DNA from: Nostoc sp. S13
Lineage (GTDB): Bacteria > Cyanobacteriota > Cyanobacteriia > Cyanobacteriales > Nostocaceae
Length of the DNA stretch: 64,000 nt
Direction: 5' to 3'
Assembly (NCBI RefSeq): GCF_029379315.1
Contig: NZ_JAQYWQ010000010.1
Location: 42,930 to 106,929 of the forward strand
Part shown: piece after piece, positions 1 through 8,636 of the stretch
How positions within the stretch are numbered: the first letter of the stretch is position 1
How the letters are laid out: each line of letters starts with the position of its first letter
Notes under the pieces: model-generated
The model's database searches: none
What the model was told of the DNA's origin: nothing
What the model saw: the letters and a program-made list of their open reading frames with translations, nothing else
Program-made: the position numbers and the translations under genes

Positions 1-670
1 GCTCATCTGGGTGATTTAGTCGCAATGTTCCATCACTGTTGAGCCAAGGTATGGGGTTGGGGGCAATAAGACTCCAAAATGCTGGACTACTATTTGGAAC
101 TGGTTCTCTAAGTTTAATCAATCCCTCTCGGTGAGCCAGCAACACTAGCGAACAGCAGCGTGCATGGGCATATTGAACAGCAAACAATGAATTGGGCATT
201 GGGCATTGAGCATGGGGCATGGGGCATGGGGCATTGGACATGGGGTATGGGGTATGGGGCATGGGGCATGGGGCATCAATTCTCCCTTCATCTCCCTCAT
301 CTCCCCCTGAACTCCCGACTGCCACGCTTTGTAACCAAGTCGCTAACGTGGAGTCAGTCAATTCAAAATGTATCCAACCAGGGGGAACTATTTGGATGCT
401 AAAAACGCCACCACATATCTCTGATATATCTGAGGCGATCGCACTAGCAAACTCCATAGCTTTTTGATTCTGAGATTTTGAAAGTCGCAAAGCTACACCT
501 GAAATATAAAATAATTTACTATTATCTCTACCTTTATGTAGAGGAATTTTTTCGCCTTTTATGCGTATATTTTCACTACTGAAGGTATTAATACTTAGTA
601 ATTCTATGACGTAACTATATATTAGCTGTTTTATTGATGTATAGTTGCTAACTGGTAATTTATGATGCAC
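1..670 (-). CDS. DALR anticodon-binding-domain protein (ArgRS C-terminus-like), 3' end outside window
   Basis: The minus strand is open without a stop from 670 to the left edge (about 223 codons). The reading contains QYAHARCCSL followed by LAHREGLI, which matches the arginyl-tRNA synthetase DALR motif (QYAHAR). No HIGH or KMSKS catalytic motif is visible, so this is probably one of the stand-alone DALR proteins of cyanobacteria rather than a synthetase. The first possible start after the upstream TAA is GTG at 670, with no clear ribosome binding site. A heptamer minisatellite (191-276) lies inside the frame and encodes a Cys/Pro/Met/His-rich linker between the N-terminal part and the DALR part, without breaking the frame. 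Coding status is inferred from frame continuity and motif; the start is uncertain. Confidence 0.68.
   Translation of the reverse strand, partial: MHHKLPVSNYTSIKQLIYSYVIELLSINTFSSENIRIKGEKIPLHKGRDNSKLFYISGVALRLSKSQNQKAMEFASAIASDISEICGGVFSIQIVPPGWIHFELTDSTLATWLQSVAVGSSGGDEGDEGRIDAPCPMPHTPYPMSNAPCPMPHAQCPMPNSLFAVQYAHARCCSLVLLAHREGLIKLREPVPNSSPAFWSLIAPNPIPWLNSDGTLRLNHPDE
191..276. repeat. Heptamer minisatellite (GGGGCAT variants)
   Basis: About a dozen copies of a 7 bp unit (GGGGCAT with GGGTAT, TGGGCAT and TGGACAT variants) run from 191 to 276. Such short tandem repeats are typical of heterocystous cyanobacteria. On the minus strand the array is read in frame inside the DALR-domain gene. Confidence 0.9.
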
Positions 671-983
671 GTAACTTTATTGAAATCACCATGTCAAATA
701 TATTGATTAATTTTCTGTCATCTATCTTGGGATAGAACTCTAATCTATATGAAGAAAAATGAGAGGAGGATAAAATTTAATGAATAATCGATGAATAGTA
801 AGTAAATTTTACTACCATCATTGTACAGTAGGAAGTATAACAAAAGAGTAGAGAGTAATTTGCTTTCTATTCTTTGTATGGCTGGCGCTGTTAGGCGTTA
901 AGCCTGCCTCGCCAACACAAAGACACTCCTTGCACCTTTTTATTTACACGTCTTTGTTTTCAGCCGATCGCTCTTTGTTACCT
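671..983. other. Intergenic region between divergent DALR and Crp-family genes
   Basis: AT-rich spacer of about 310 bases. It should contain the promoters of the two divergent genes. A small imperfect inverted repeat lies around 885-915 (GGCG...AGGC/GCCT...CGCC). I see no further gene. Confidence 0.5.
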
Positions 984-1703
984 ATGCAATCTCCATCCTC
1001 CTTTTCTGAGGCATCACGGCCTTTTTTGACTTGGCAACGCATTCTTGACTGGGCTCAAGAACACTACCGCTGCCGCACCTTTAGCAAAGATGAGCGCATT
1101 CCAGCCCGACCTGGATTGCTATATTTGGTGCAAAGGGGTGCGATCCGTATGGTAGGAACCGCCCAAGTTAGTGCGACTGCTAGTCAGCTAACGTCTCGAC
1201 GAATCAACAGAACCCCAGAAGAAGCGTTCTTGGGTTTTGTGGGAGCGGGACAGCCATTTGAAATTGTTGCCCAATCACCATTCACACTCCAGGCTTACGC
1301 CCATGTTGACCAAACTGCGGTGCTGTGGATGTATTGGCACGACCTAGACAACTGGCCTCACTTCCGTCGCGAAGTTATGGATGCCTTTAGGTATCAGCAC
1401 CAGCGTAAGCTGCTGTGGCTGAGTGCCTTGGGACAACGCCGCACAATTGACCGACTCTTAGGATTTCTCACATTGTTAATTGAGGAATATGGAGAGCCAG
1501 CAATGAGCGACACTGATCCTGATGTGATTCGCGGCTATTGTCTGCCCTTCCCCCTCACCCATGCCCAAATTGGTAGCGCGATTGGTTCCACTCGTGTCAC
1601 CGTCACCCGCTTGATGGGCAAGCTGCGTCAACGTGGCTTAATCCTTACTCAAGGGGATAATCTCATTTGCTTGCCAGCAGAGTCGATTAATAGAGCTGGT
1701 TAA
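984..1703 (+). CDS. Crp/Fnr-family transcriptional regulator
   Basis: A 239-residue product from ATG 984; an in-frame ATG at 930 would add 18 residues unlike a Crp N-terminus. The N-terminal half looks like a degenerate cyclic-nucleotide-binding fold (LYLVQRGAIRMVG, then PFEIVAQSPFTLQAYAHVD). A C-terminal winged helix-turn-helix is clear at about residues 185-225 (LTHAQIGSAIGSTRVTVTRL, then LRQRGLI). The cNMP phosphate-binding GE..R..A signature is not obvious, so the effector may not be cAMP. It converges on the substrate-binding-protein group; regulation of that group is possible but unproven. Confidence 0.8.
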   Translation: MQSPSSFSEASRPFLTWQRILDWAQEHYRCRTFSKDERIPARPGLLYLVQRGAIRMVGTAQVSATASQLTSRRINRTPEEAFLGFVGAGQPFEIVAQSPFTLQAYAHVDQTAVLWMYWHDLDNWPHFRREVMDAFRYQHQRKLLWLSALGQRRTIDRLLGFLTLLIEEYGEPAMSDTDPDVIRGYCLPFPLTHAQIGSAIGSTRVTVTRLMGKLRQRGLILTQGDNLICLPAESINRAG

Positions 1704-1713
1704 AGCACAGTTC

Positions 1714-1736
1714 AGAGCGGCGATTTCCGCCACTCT
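1714..1736. terminator. Possible shared hairpin between convergent genes
   Basis: AGAG-GGCG pairs with CGCC-CTCT around a short loop, with one mismatch, between the convergent Crp gene and the binding-protein gene. No T tract follows, so this is only a weak terminator candidate. Confidence 0.35.
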
Positions 1737-1757
1737 GTCTGAGTGCAAACCCAGGTG

Positions 1758-2804
1758 TCAGCGAATTTTGACAAACCCAGCTTGGGTAATCAGTTCCTGT
1801 CCCTGCTCAGTCAACAGTAAGTTGGCGTAAGCGACACCTGCTTGCTGCTCAGTCTGCCCATTCTGTTTGACCACCACAAACAGATTACGGGTAATCGGGT
1901 ATTTTCCTGATTGGAAAGCCTCAATGTTCAATTTGTTTCGTTTACCAGGACATTCAGACGGGAGGACAGAAGGTTCTTGGTAGGGAGCAATATATGTCCC
2001 TTGCGTTCGCCCCAACGGCAAGGCTTTGATTGAGCATTGAGGAATCACCTCTGGGGCAGAAGCGTAATAGATACTACCAAGACTACCAGCCAATTTTTGC
2101 AAAGCTTGGGTGGTTGTGGAGATAAATTCCACATTTGAGCTGAAAGCTTGACCACCCAAAATCTCTTGGACAAAAAGTTCGACTGTACCGCCGTCAGCAA
2201 TGCGGCGAGAATAGGGCTTAATTGGGATATTGGGGCCGCCCACCTGGCTCCAATTATTAATTTTGCCTGTGTAAATTGACTTTAACTGGTCTATCGTTAG
2301 TCCTGGGATGTTGAGACTGGGGTTAACTGCGACTGCCAAACCATCAATTGCTACAGGAATTTGTTTCAAACTGAACCCACGCTGCTGGGCACGGCTTAAC
2401 TCCGGATCTAGAACTGGTCGAGAAGACTGAGCAAAAGCTAATTGACCGTCTATCAGCGACTGGATACCAGTACCAGAACCAGGAGATGCATTGCTGGGTT
2501 CTACATAACGCAGCCGTAACTCTGGTCGCGCCGCTTGAATTGCTGGATCAACTACTAGTCGAATTGGCGCCCAAGATGTACTGCCTCCATAATTGAATAA
2601 TCCTGTAGGAACATCCTTTACTGAAGTGAAAGTCCTACCACTAGCTTGTTCTGATCCGGTTTGAGGCGTTTTGCTGCTACCAGAATTAATTGTATTTAGC
2701 TCAAGACCAGACTTTCTGCTGAACCACCAAAAACCGCCAGCTATTAGCCCAAGCGTGATTAGGATGGATAAGACAAGAATAGGTATTTCATTTTTTTGGG
2801 ACAT
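1758..2804 (-). CDS. PstS-like substrate-binding protein, membrane anchored (copy 1)
   Basis: 348 residues starting MSQKNE, with one N-terminal hydrophobic segment (about residues 8-28) and a PBP-like phosphate-type binding domain. Visible PstS-like features are FNYGGSTSWAPI, GSGTGIQSLIDGQ, FAQSSRPV, IPVAIDGLAVAVN, LKSIYTGKINNW, GTVELF and the C-terminal NLLLTEQGQELI. No lipobox Cys is seen, so it is probably held by the N-terminal helix and faces the periplasm. No ABC permease or ATPase gene lies nearby, which suggests sensing rather than transport. It is the last of four minus-strand genes that begin with a kinase; 303 bases separate it from the gene upstream, so it may have its own promoter. 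Confidence 0.88.
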   Translation of the reverse strand: MSQKNEIPILVLSILITLGLIAGGFWWFSRKSGLELNTINSGSSKTPQTGSEQASGRTFTSVKDVPTGLFNYGGSTSWAPIRLVVDPAIQAARPELRLRYVEPSNASPGSGTGIQSLIDGQLAFAQSSRPVLDPELSRAQQRGFSLKQIPVAIDGLAVAVNPSLNIPGLTIDQLKSIYTGKINNWSQVGGPNIPIKPYSRRIADGGTVELFVQEILGGQAFSSNVEFISTTTQALQKLAGSLGSIYYASAPEVIPQCSIKALPLGRTQGTYIAPYQEPSVLPSECPGKRNKLNIEAFQSGKYPITRNLFVVVKQNGQTEQQAGVAYANLLLTEQGQELITQAGFVKIR

Positions 2805-3107
2805 AGTAAATTACCGACGCATCCATTCAATATAAGTGCTTAACTTGACAAGTGCTTGCTACTTGAGATTGTATTTGGAGACGGGTGTTTTATTTACGAA
2901 TCCCTGACAAATCCTCACTTGTGACTACTTTTGAAACCAAGGGATAACAAATTTCCCCTGGATTATTCGTTTCTTCTCTCAAGGCTTGATTGCTGGTGAG
3001 GATAAGTTGCTAGTTGACACTAAGATTTTTCCCCATAAAGCTCAATTTCCCATGTTGAGAGTTTTTCCAGGTTAACTATTGGTTAATTTTTAATTTTTAA
3101 TTGGTGA
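2805..3107. other. Intergenic spacer within the binding-protein group
   Basis: About 300 AT-rich bases between two co-directional minus-strand genes. I see no gene and no clear terminator. It may hold a promoter for the 1758-2804 gene. Confidence 0.5.
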
Positions 3108-4505
3108 TTATCGCACTGGTTCAAAGTCATAACCAGTGCGGGAGCGAGAACCAGGAACGATTTTCACAAGTTGGACTGGCGCATTGCGATCGCCTGATGC
3201 TAAAAATCGAATTGTACCAGAAGCACCGATGGCAGAAAAGTCAGAGGAGGCTAATGCTTCTTGGACTCCCAATCGTGTGGGATTGCGTTTTAATGCCTCA
3301 ATCAAGGCGACAGTAGCATCATAGCTGAGGGCGCTTCGCCAACTCACGTCACCGCCCCATAACTGCCGAGATTTCTGGGGAAAATCGGACTTGGGATCGC
3401 TATCAATATGCCAGGGAACTGCCAATACCATCCCCACAGCTTGTTCTCTGCCAATTTCTAAAGTTTTAGCGGTGTAAACATCATCTCCCGCCAGCAGAAT
3501 TAACTTTTTCTGGTTAATCTGAATTACTTGCAGCGCTTTATCCAGAGTTTCAGTGTTAGCAGCTAACATCAACACTTCTGCACCTTGCTTAGTTGCTTGT
3601 TCTAGGCTTTTAGCGGCACTAAAATCCACCTTGGATAAGTCAAATTCGCTCGATACCTGTCCACCTTCTAGGGAAACAGATGAAACAAACTCAGACTTTA
3701 AAGACTGGCTATAGTTACTCTGAGAATTAAAGAAAACTGCTGCATTTTTTTTCTGCAAGGTTTTCGCCATGTAGTTGGCTAAACTTCTAGCAGCCATAAA
3801 ATCACTAGGAACCGTGCGAAAAACGTAGCGGCTAAAGTTAGAAATCTTTACAGATGTGCTGGTAGGAGATACGGCTACAAGTTGTCCAGAAGTATAAATA
3901 GTACCTGCGGCTAAAGTGGAATCGCTAGTATTGGGCCCAACTACACCTAATACTTCTGGATTGCTGACTAGGCTGGAAGCGATTTGCTTGGCTATTTCTG
4001 GATTGTCGTCGTCATTAGCTATCCCTACCTTCAACGGCACTCCCTTGACTCCTCCAGAGCTATTAACTTGATTTTGGGCTTGGGCGATGCCACGTAAAAT
4101 TTCTAAAGCAGCATTGGGGTCAGTGCCTATTGGTACAGAAGCTACAATGGTGTAGCTTTTGGAACCGATACGAGCATTGTTAAGAAAGATTAATGCTTCT
4201 GGATCGTTTCGGTTGAGTTTTAGAGCAGCTGTGAAATTAGCGATCGCTTGATCATAACTTTTCGCAGCGATCGCCTGTACTCCTTCTTTTTTGGCGGGAG
4301 AAATCTCACCTGAAGTCAAAGTTTTTTCCCCAAAACTAATCCTGTCTTTAAGAGATGAATTACTGCCTGTTTGCTGATTTGGAATAATGTTATTACTAAT
4401 TTTGACCCCAGAGCGATTAGTAAACCACCAAAAACCACCACCAACTATTCCAACTGTCAGCAACAAGGCCAAGGCTAAAACTGTGGTTTCATTCTTTTGT
4501 GACAT
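3108..4505 (-). CDS. LivK-type (type 1 periplasmic binding fold) protein with N-terminal anchor and TPR-like segment
   Basis: 465 residues from ATG 4505, which gives the same MSQKNE leader as the two PstS-like neighbours (a TTG six bases upstream is less likely). Order: anchor helix (about 8-30); a short TPR-like stretch (SYDQAIANFTAALKLNRNDP, about 85-105); then a branched-chain-amino-acid-receptor-like domain (ILRGIAQAQNQVN, GVVGPNTSDSTLAAG, VSPTSTS, YVFRTVPSD, LSYDATVALIEAL). This family binds small organic ligands. No LivHMGF genes are present, so a sensory role next to the kinase is plausible. Ligand unknown. Confidence 0.87.
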   Translation of the reverse strand: MSQKNETTVLALALLLTVGIVGGGFWWFTNRSGVKISNNIIPNQQTGSNSSLKDRISFGEKTLTSGEISPAKKEGVQAIAAKSYDQAIANFTAALKLNRNDPEALIFLNNARIGSKSYTIVASVPIGTDPNAALEILRGIAQAQNQVNSSGGVKGVPLKVGIANDDDNPEIAKQIASSLVSNPEVLGVVGPNTSDSTLAAGTIYTSGQLVAVSPTSTSVKISNFSRYVFRTVPSDFMAARSLANYMAKTLQKKNAAVFFNSQSNYSQSLKSEFVSSVSLEGGQVSSEFDLSKVDFSAAKSLEQATKQGAEVLMLAANTETLDKALQVIQINQKKLILLAGDDVYTAKTLEIGREQAVGMVLAVPWHIDSDPKSDFPQKSRQLWGGDVSWRSALSYDATVALIEALKRNPTRLGVQEALASSDFSAIGASGTIRFLASGDRNAPVQLVKIVPGSRSRTGYDFEPVR

Positions 4506-4570
4506 GAACAATTTTTAATAAAGTAAAAATGTTTATTATTTGATTATTTTGCTAAATCTAACCGCTTTGA

Positions 4571-5614
4571 TCATTTAATTCTGACAAATCCAGCCTTTTC
4601 GATCAGTTCTTGACCTTGAGGTGTCAGCAGCCAATTTGCATAAGCTTCCCCAGCTTGCTGATCTGTTTGACCATTCTGTTTAACGATTACAAATAAATTG
4701 CGGGTAATTGCATAGTCCCCACTACGAAACGCCTGAGTATTCAACTGATTACGCTTAGTGGGGCATTCAGATGGAGGTACAAAGGGTTCTTGGTAGGGAG
4801 GCACAAATTGACCGCTTGTGCGCCCTAGTGGTAGGGATTTAATCGTACATTGGGGTACAATCTCTGGAGCAGAAGCATAGTAAATTCCGCCAGGACTTGC
4901 AGCTACTTTTTGTACTGCTTCAGTGGTTGTGCCAATATAAGTAACATTGGCCCCAAAATTCTCTTTATTTAGAACATTTTCGAGAAAGAATTCCACTGTA
5001 CCCCCAGCTTCTTTGCTCCGAGAGTAGACTGTAATTGGTAAATTTGGCCCACCCACCTGTTGCCAATTAGTAATTTTACCTGTGTAGATATCTTTGAGTT
5101 GGGCGACAGTTAAACCAGGGATGTTGAGATTGAGGTTAACTGCGATCGCAATACCATCAATCGCCACCGGAATTTCTTTCAAACTAAATTCTTTTTGTTT
5201 AGCTTCTGTATTTTCTTCGGCTTTAACTGAGCGAGAAGATTGAGAAAAAACTAGTTGATTATCTATCAACATCCGAATACCAGTTCCAGATCCTGCTTGA
5301 CCTAATGAAGGTTGAGTGTAGCGTAAAATAAACCGAGGGCAGAGGTTTTCTAGTACGGAGTCTACCTCTTTACGGATGGGTGCCCAGGTTGTACTACCAC
5401 CATAGTTGAATGTCCCCTCTGGGAGGTTTGACACGTTACATTTGTTGACAAACTGGTTTAGGGGATTACCTGTGTTGCCAGTTTCCGAAGGTTTAGTAAC
5501 AGTTCCACTTAATTGCGCCCACCTTTCCATAAAAAACCATAGACCACCAAAAATTAAACCAATGGTGATGACGACGGCTAAGAAAAGGCTAAGTGTTTCG
5601 TTTTTCTGAGACAT
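4571..5614 (-). CDS. PstS-like substrate-binding protein, membrane anchored (copy 2)
   Basis: 347 residues, paralogous along its length to the 1758-2804 product: MSQKNE leader, anchor helix, FNYGGSTTWAPI, GSGTGIRMLIDNQ, IPVAIDGIAIAVN, DIYTGKITNW and GQELIEKAGFVRIK. It starts at ATG 5614, 26 bases after the kinase stop at 5641, so the two are probably cotranscribed. The copies differ most in the linker after the anchor. Phosphate or another oxyanion is the family ligand; the real ligand is unknown. Confidence 0.88.
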   Translation of the reverse strand: MSQKNETLSLFLAVVITIGLIFGGLWFFMERWAQLSGTVTKPSETGNTGNPLNQFVNKCNVSNLPEGTFNYGGSTTWAPIRKEVDSVLENLCPRFILRYTQPSLGQAGSGTGIRMLIDNQLVFSQSSRSVKAEENTEAKQKEFSLKEIPVAIDGIAIAVNLNLNIPGLTVAQLKDIYTGKITNWQQVGGPNLPITVYSRSKEAGGTVEFFLENVLNKENFGANVTYIGTTTEAVQKVAASPGGIYYASAPEIVPQCTIKSLPLGRTSGQFVPPYQEPFVPPSECPTKRNQLNTQAFRSGDYAITRNLFVIVKQNGQTDQQAGEAYANWLLTPQGQELIEKAGFVRIK

Positions 5615-5640
5615 AAGTGGCTGTTAGCAGCAGGAGTTTT

Positions 5641-7041
5641 TTAAAGTAAGATAGATAATAATTTATAAATAAGTCGAAATACGGCTGTTAATGAAATGGC
5701 TACTAAGGCTGCTGCAACTGCTAAAATAACTACCTCCTGAATGCCAAGAACCCCCCGTAAAAAGGGGAGAAAAAAAATAATTGCAAAACTAATTGTCGGA
5801 ATAATTAATAAATCGAACTTTTCAATCCACCGCCTGGTTTGGGCAAATATCAGTATCCCCAAAATCACACATGCAACAGTGAAAGTAGGTATTAGTGATT
5901 TTACTAGACTGAAGAGAGCGATCACTATTAATGCACCCTCAAATCCACTAAATGCCGCTCCAGCTAATAATTCCACTGTAGAAAACGCTGGTTGAGTTGG
6001 TGAACGGCGGGGGACGACGGGACTAGAACCTTTGGGTGGTTGTGGCGGAAGTGTTAGAGAAGGCGAATTAAGTTGTGTAGGGGCTTGAGCCTGTGAGTTA
6101 AGTGCATGTAGAACCTCCTGGGCTGATTGGAAGCGCTGATTAGCAGCAGGTAGCAACATCTTGTCTAAAATGTCAGCAAGGCGAGGGTTGATATTCACTT
6201 GCGATCGCCATTTCCACTGGTTGCTATAGGCATCAAATAGTTGAACTGCTTCCTGATTTGTCAACAAAGTAATAAGAGTTACAGCCAACGCGTATAAGTC
6301 TGTAGATGGGAATACTTGACCGCCAGCCATCTGCTCAGGTGGTGCAAATCCCATAGAATAAATTCCTGTGGAAGATACAGCAGAACCAAGTGCAGCGTTT
6401 GTTACTTGCTTAACTGCGCCAAAGTCTAGTAAAAAGAGTTTACCATCACGACGGCGCATGATGTTAGAAGGTTTGATATCTCTGTGGATAATGCCTCTGT
6501 CATGGACAAACTCTAGTACCTTGAGGATTTCTTGCAGCACCTCCAACACTTGCTGTTCAGAGAATTTGCCATTTTGAACTAATTCTTCCTCTAAGTTTTG
6601 CCCATTAATGTATTCTTGTGCCAAGTAAAAAAATTGGTCTTGCTGTCCTGGTTGCAAGCTATTAACTATCACTGGAAAGAAGGCAAACAAGTCAGGAATT
6701 TGCTCATGATCGTTACCAAGTTGTGCTAAAACTTCTGCCTCTCTCTCAAACATCACCTGTGCTTGTTGCAATTGAGTTGAGCTTAAATTTCCTGCTGGTT
6801 GAAACTGCTTAACTACGCATTGACGCATTCCTGGTATTCGGCGATCGCGTGCCAAAAAGGCAGCTCCAAACCCACCCCTTCCTAGCAGCTTCGTTGTCAC
6901 GTATCGGCCATCTAGCATCAGTGGCATACCACAGGTAGTACAATACTTTTGCTGCATTGTTTTCAGCGTCGTAATATCATCTAAATCGCCGAAATAGTTT
7001 TGTGGGCGTGGACAACGTGGACGAGTGCAGTAAACTTCCAT
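5641..7041 (-). CDS. Ser/Thr protein kinase with N-terminal Cys-rich (zinc-ribbon-like) segment and C-terminal membrane helices
   Basis: 466 residues. The first 45 carry CTRPRCPRP and YCTTCGMPL, a likely zinc ribbon common in cyanobacterial kinases. The kinase domain (about 45-310) is complete: glycine loop LLGRGGFGAAF, Lys in CVVKQF, HRDIKPSN, DFGAVKQV and APPEQM. A Pro-rich linker (about 320-350) is followed by three to four hydrophobic helices (about 355-465). It leads the group containing the three anchored binding proteins. Family knowledge supports Hanks-type phosphorylation of Ser/Thr; the idea that the binding proteins feed it a signal is inference from gene order. Confidence 0.92.
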   Translation of the reverse strand: MEVYCTRPRCPRPQNYFGDLDDITTLKTMQQKYCTTCGMPLMLDGRYVTTKLLGRGGFGAAFLARDRRIPGMRQCVVKQFQPAGNLSSTQLQQAQVMFEREAEVLAQLGNDHEQIPDLFAFFPVIVNSLQPGQQDQFFYLAQEYINGQNLEEELVQNGKFSEQQVLEVLQEILKVLEFVHDRGIIHRDIKPSNIMRRRDGKLFLLDFGAVKQVTNAALGSAVSSTGIYSMGFAPPEQMAGGQVFPSTDLYALAVTLITLLTNQEAVQLFDAYSNQWKWRSQVNINPRLADILDKMLLPAANQRFQSAQEVLHALNSQAQAPTQLNSPSLTLPPQPPKGSSPVVPRRSPTQPAFSTVELLAGAAFSGFEGALIVIALFSLVKSLIPTFTVACVILGILIFAQTRRWIEKFDLLIIPTISFAIIFFLPFLRGVLGIQEVVILAVAAALVAISLTAVFRLIYKLLSILL

Positions 7042-7150
7042 TTTCGTAAATAGTCACAATAATTCGTAATTGATCATGACGCTCTCTATGTTGGGGCAGC
7101 GTGTCGAAGACAGACGCTCTTGCTAGCTTGCTTATTTGCAGGAGTATGGG

Positions 7151-7342
7151 GACTCGCTTTGTGTGACGCTAACGTAATTCGTAATTAGTTCATTGAGGTT
7201 ACATAGAAACTAAATTTCTTGATCAAGAACAGGAAACTTTACTTTTTTCCTGCTGTCAAACCCGTGGCTTGCCTACGGCACCCGGCACGAACAGCGATGG
7301 GTTAATAATTACGAATTACCTTAGCGCCACGGAAAGCGAGTC
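7151..7342. repeat. Long imperfect inverted-repeat element (MITE-like)
   Basis: Arms 7151-7186 and 7307-7342 are inverted copies (about 32 of 36 positions by eye): GACTCGCTTT...GCTAA then GTAATTCGTAATT on the left, its complement on the right. A second, outer pair (TAATTCGTAAT near 7060 and ATTACGAATTA near 7353, each next to GACGCTC/GAGCGTC) frames it. The region 7042-7410 holds no gene and seems built from nested repeats. Confidence 0.7.
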
Positions 7343-7410
7343 ATCGAGCGTCATTACGAATTATTTGCTCATTGGTCATTTACAAAAAACAAAAGACAAA
7401 TAACTTGATT

Positions 7411-8424
7411 TTAGGTTTCGCCGGATGAGATGGCCGTAGCTCCATCCAAGGTAGTTACCACTATACTTTTTTGTGCCAATATTAACACATCTTGATTCCA
7501 TCCAGGGTTAGCAAACTGGGGCAAAATTTCCCGACTAAAAGCTTCTGCGGCCTTGGATCTATAACGATTAGGATTAAAAATCAGCCACAGTGTCCGTTTG
7601 ACAACAACGCCTTCAATGTTGGCACAGTGCAGAACACCCATTTGTAACTCTTTAGCGATCGCGCTAGTTGAAACAAAGGCAGCCCCCAAACCAGATTGCA
7701 CAGCATTTTTAATTGCTTCAATGGAATTCAATTCCATTTCAACCTTAAAACGCCTTGTATCAATTTCACAGCGTGCTAGCACTTGGTCAATTACTTTGCG
7801 GATAGTCGATTGGGAATCTAGAGCAATGAATTGTAATTTATATAGGTCTTCTTTGTGGATTTTTTCAAGTTTGGCAAAGGGATGAAAGACAGGTAGAATC
7901 AGCGCTAGTTCGTCTTCAGCGTAAGGAAGAACTTCTAAAGATTCTGATAGTTCACCGGGAATTTCACCGCCAATAATCGCCAGATCAACTTGTCCGTTAG
8001 CCACACTCCAAGCAGTTCGCCTAGTGGAGTGGACGTGTAATTGCACTGCCACATCGGGATATTTTTGTCGAAACATACCGATCATTCTGGGTAAAAGATA
8101 AGTGCCGGTAGTTTGAGAAGCACCGACAATCAAAGTACCGCCTTGGAGATTTTGTAAATCCTCGATCGCGCGGCAGGTTTCCTGACACAGACTGAGGATT
8201 TTTTCACCGTAGCTGAGGAGTAGATGCCCTGCTTCGGTTAATTGGGCGCGTCGTCCTCCACGGTCGAATAAGGGGACATCTAGCTGCCGTTCCAGATTTT
8301 GGACTTGCAAGCTCACGGCAGGTTGGGAGACGTAAAGACTATCAGCGGCACGCTTGAAGCTTCCTTCTTGGGCGATCGCTTTCAGAATACGTAACTGATC
8401 TAAAGTGAAAGGAAGGTCAGACAT
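7411..8424 (-). CDS. rbcR: LysR-type regulator of carbon-fixation genes, RbcR type
   Basis: 337 residues from ATG 8424 ([14 protein letters not shown], the usual start of the cyanobacterial/plastid Ycf30/RbcR family); an upstream start at 8469 would add 15 atypical residues. N-terminal winged HTH ([20 protein letters not shown]) and a C-terminal LysR effector domain ([18 protein letters not shown]) are complete. RbcR proteins control rbcLS and related genes in response to photorespiratory or Calvin-cycle metabolites. It lies close to nnrU and ndhF, an arrangement I associate with Nostoc relatives. Divergent from the NnrU gene across about 210 bases. Confidence 0.9.
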   Translation of the reverse strand: MSDLPFTLDQLRILKAIAQEGSFKRAADSLYVSQPAVSLQVQNLERQLDVPLFDRGGRRAQLTEAGHLLLSYGEKILSLCQETCRAIEDLQNLQGGTLIVGASQTTGTYLLPRMIGMFRQKYPDVAVQLHVHSTRRTAWSVANGQVDLAIIGGEIPGELSESLEVLPYAEDELALILPVFHPFAKLEKIHKEDLYKLQFIALDSQSTIRKVIDQVLARCEIDTRRFKVEMELNSIEAIKNAVQSGLGAAFVSTSAIAKELQMGVLHCANIEGVVVKRTLWLIFNPNRYRSKAAEAFSREILPQFANPGWNQDVLILAQKSIVVTTLDGATAISSGET

Positions 8425-8636
8425 AAGGCTCAAACCACAAACTTTAAAAGGAGCGGATGCACACAACAAATTAGCTTTGGCAGTAATCAGCCAGTGATGA
8501 TTTGTTGCATATTAAACTTGAAGGCTTGACTCGAAAAAGACATTAGCACAACATCTCGACTAAAGTCTCCTTTTGAATACTTTGTGGTATTGGTTGTACT
8601 GAGTTCAATTTTCTTTAAATTATTTCACCCGTGTAT

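Noticed and set aside
160..467. Two plus-strand frames over the first minisatellite (80 and 82 codons)
   Set aside because: They read the repeat and lack domain features; the minus-strand DALR frame is continuous and recognisable.
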